From assembly GCF_038007465.1 (NCBI RefSeq), contig NZ_JBBOXF010000001.1, positions 2,181,001-2,245,000 of the forward strand: 64,000 bases of DNA. The letters run 5' to 3'. Positions 62,906-64,000 of the stretch are shown one piece after another (position 1 is the first letter of the stretch; every line of letters begins with the position of its first letter). A model generated the notes under the pieces. The model saw only the letters and a program-made list of their open reading frames with translations, ran no database searches and was not told where the DNA came from. The DNA is from Sporosarcina sp. FSL K6-1508 (lineage in GTDB: Bacteria > Bacillota > Bacilli > Bacillales_A > Planococcaceae). The position numbers were made by a program, and so were the translations under genes.

Positions 62906-64000
62906 ATGGTGAGAAATGAAGAGTATCCAGAACAGATGTTAAGTGATAATGAAAAGTTTGAAAGAATCATAAAAAGCATTAATAAACGCTTTAAAACGTA
63001 TGGCTACAAACGAATCAAAACATCTGCTTTCGAGCAATATGATTTATATTCAAGAGTGAAAAGTTCGATCAATCAAAATGAAATGATAAAAGTAATTGAT
63101 CATACAGGGGAAGTATTAGTCTTACGCCCTGATGTTACCATTCCAATCACACGCGAATTGGTACAAAACGTCCCCGATCTTTCAAGTGAACTTCGATACT
63201 TTTATGTACAAGAAGTTTTCCGCCAACCATTTGATAAAAATGACAGTGTTGAGCGTACACAAGCGGGTATTGAATACTTTTGCGATAGTTCGCCTGAAGC
63301 TGATGCAGAAGTGATTGCCCTTGCTTGTCACTTAATGAAAGATTTAGGGTTCAATGATATCAAAATTGAATTGGGGCATGCAGGCTTTTTCAATGAACTT
63401 GTCCAAGACCTGCCGCTCACATTGCAACAAGTCAACCAGTTGAAGTCATTGATTCAAGCAAAAAATGTAGTGGAAATTGGTCCCTTTCTTAAAAAATTGG
63501 AAGTTGACGATGAAGTTCGAGAAGTAATCGAACGGATTCCCTTTTTATATGGCAATGCTATAGATGTGAGCGAGCGTATGAAAGGAATTGCCCTTACGGA
63601 AAAAATGAGACAGACACTCGATTACTTAATGGATGTCTACAGTATATTGAAAATGTACGGATTGGAACACTATATCGTTATCGATTTAGGGCTGATCAAT
63701 CATATGGGTTATTATTCAGGTGTTATTTTTCAAGGTTATGTCGAGAAGTTTGGGAAACCTGTTTTGATGGGCGGCCGCTACGATGAGTTGGGAAATGAAT
63801 TTGGTACTGCACTTCCGGCAATTGGTTTTGCGTGTGAAATTGAATCGTTGGTAAAGGCAACTGAAAGCAAAGACATCATTTCCCGATTTCCGATTGACGT
63901 TAAAATCATTTATGTAGCCGATCAATTAGAACAAGCTATTGCCATTGCCAATGAACTGCGCGAACGGAATTTTAGCGTTCTTTTATTTTCAACGAACAAG
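62906..64000 (+). CDS. hisZ: ATP phosphoribosyltransferase regulatory subunit (runs off window)
   Basis: The first 365 residues of HisZ, a histidyl-tRNA synthetase-like protein that works with short HisG in the first step of histidine synthesis. Visible marks are LVLRPDVTIPITREL, the motif-like QEVFRQPF and ERTQAGIEYFCDS, and YSGVIFQGYVEKFGKPV with GGRYDEL. The ATG at 62906 follows AGAGGTG. It begins the his operon; hisG should follow outside the window. Confidence 0.92.
   Translation, partial: MVRNEEYPEQMLSDNEKFERIIKSINKRFKTYGYKRIKTSAFEQYDLYSRVKSSINQNEMIKVIDHTGEVLVLRPDVTIPITRELVQNVPDLSSELRYFYVQEVFRQPFDKNDSVERTQAGIEYFCDSSPEADAEVIALACHLMKDLGFNDIKIELGHAGFFNELVQDLPLTLQQVNQLKSLIQAKNVVEIGPFLKKLEVDDEVREVIERIPFLYGNAIDVSERMKGIALTEKMRQTLDYLMDVYSILKMYGLEHYIVIDLGLINHMGYYSGVIFQGYVEKFGKPVLMGGRYDELGNEFGTALPAIGFACEIESLVKATESKDIISRFPIDVKIIYVADQLEQAIAIANELRERNFSVLLFSTNK

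Overview
The window reads as chromosome of a spore-forming, low-GC Gram-positive bacterium of the Bacillales. Many TTG and GTG starts sit behind strong AGGAGG-type ribosome binding sites. Sporulation genes are present (LytH-type cortex endopeptidase, GerW/YtfJ, CotF-type coat protein, SleL/YaaH-type cortex hydrolase, YfhD, a gamma-SASP-like small protein). Control is by T-box, S-box and U-tailed hairpins. Gene content and intergenic repeats fit Planococcaceae, most likely Sporosarcina; the genus is an inference.

Layout. 1-1783: serine biosynthesis (class V aminotransferase and the N-terminus of SerA) behind a T-box, minus strand. 1.9-11.5 kb: mostly single metabolic genes (luciferase-like monooxygenase, prolyl oligopeptidase, NUDIX, methyltransferase, lytH, thioredoxin, FAD dehydrogenase with a class C26 amidotransferase). 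11.7-13.5 kb: glycerophosphodiesterase and ypsA on the minus strand, with a structured RNA locus between them. 13.7-15 kb: a SASP-like gene, tRNA-Asn and an intergenic repeat cluster. 15-21.5 kb: CYP152 peroxygenase, aconitase of the 650-residue type, DUF2935 and an FAD/Rieske oxidoreductase. 21.57-22.11 kb: two tandem copies of a structured RNA-like element with promoters on the minus strand.

22.2-35.9 kb is accessory in character: YdjM-like and YitT membrane proteins, at least five acetyltransferase-like genes, a nucleotidyltransferase, a divergent second DNA clamp (DnaN-like), an ASCH protein, a frameshifted DUF2785 gene, a SIMPL protein, GerW, and a NIPSNAP-NUDIX protein overlapping a PP2C-like phosphatase. 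36-43 kb holds an S-box controlled metA, a coiled-coil protein, PepSY, HPr and the fruRKA fructose operon. 43-50.4 kb holds YetF, malic enzyme, a second unassigned structured RNA, a HAD phosphatase, an RluA-type pseudouridine synthase, an MBL hydrolase and two spore genes. 50.4-53.7 kb: glutamate dehydrogenase and argG. 53.7-64 kb: a large repeat element, a DUF6583/ABC-2 transporter operon, an S-layer-type SGNH esterase, hisJ and the start of the his operon (hisZ).

How the genes work together. Amino-acid supply is prominent and controlled by several distinct devices: serine T-box, SAM riboswitch on metA, ARG box on argG, and a palindrome at the hisZ promoter. The fru operon is a complete fructose uptake unit (repressor, 1-phosphofructokinase, IIABC) with a divergent HPr gene. 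No phage, CRISPR array or complete insertion sequence was seen. The most unusual material is the non-coding DNA: three unassigned structured RNA loci and a family of MITE-like repeats with shared terminal inverted repeats.
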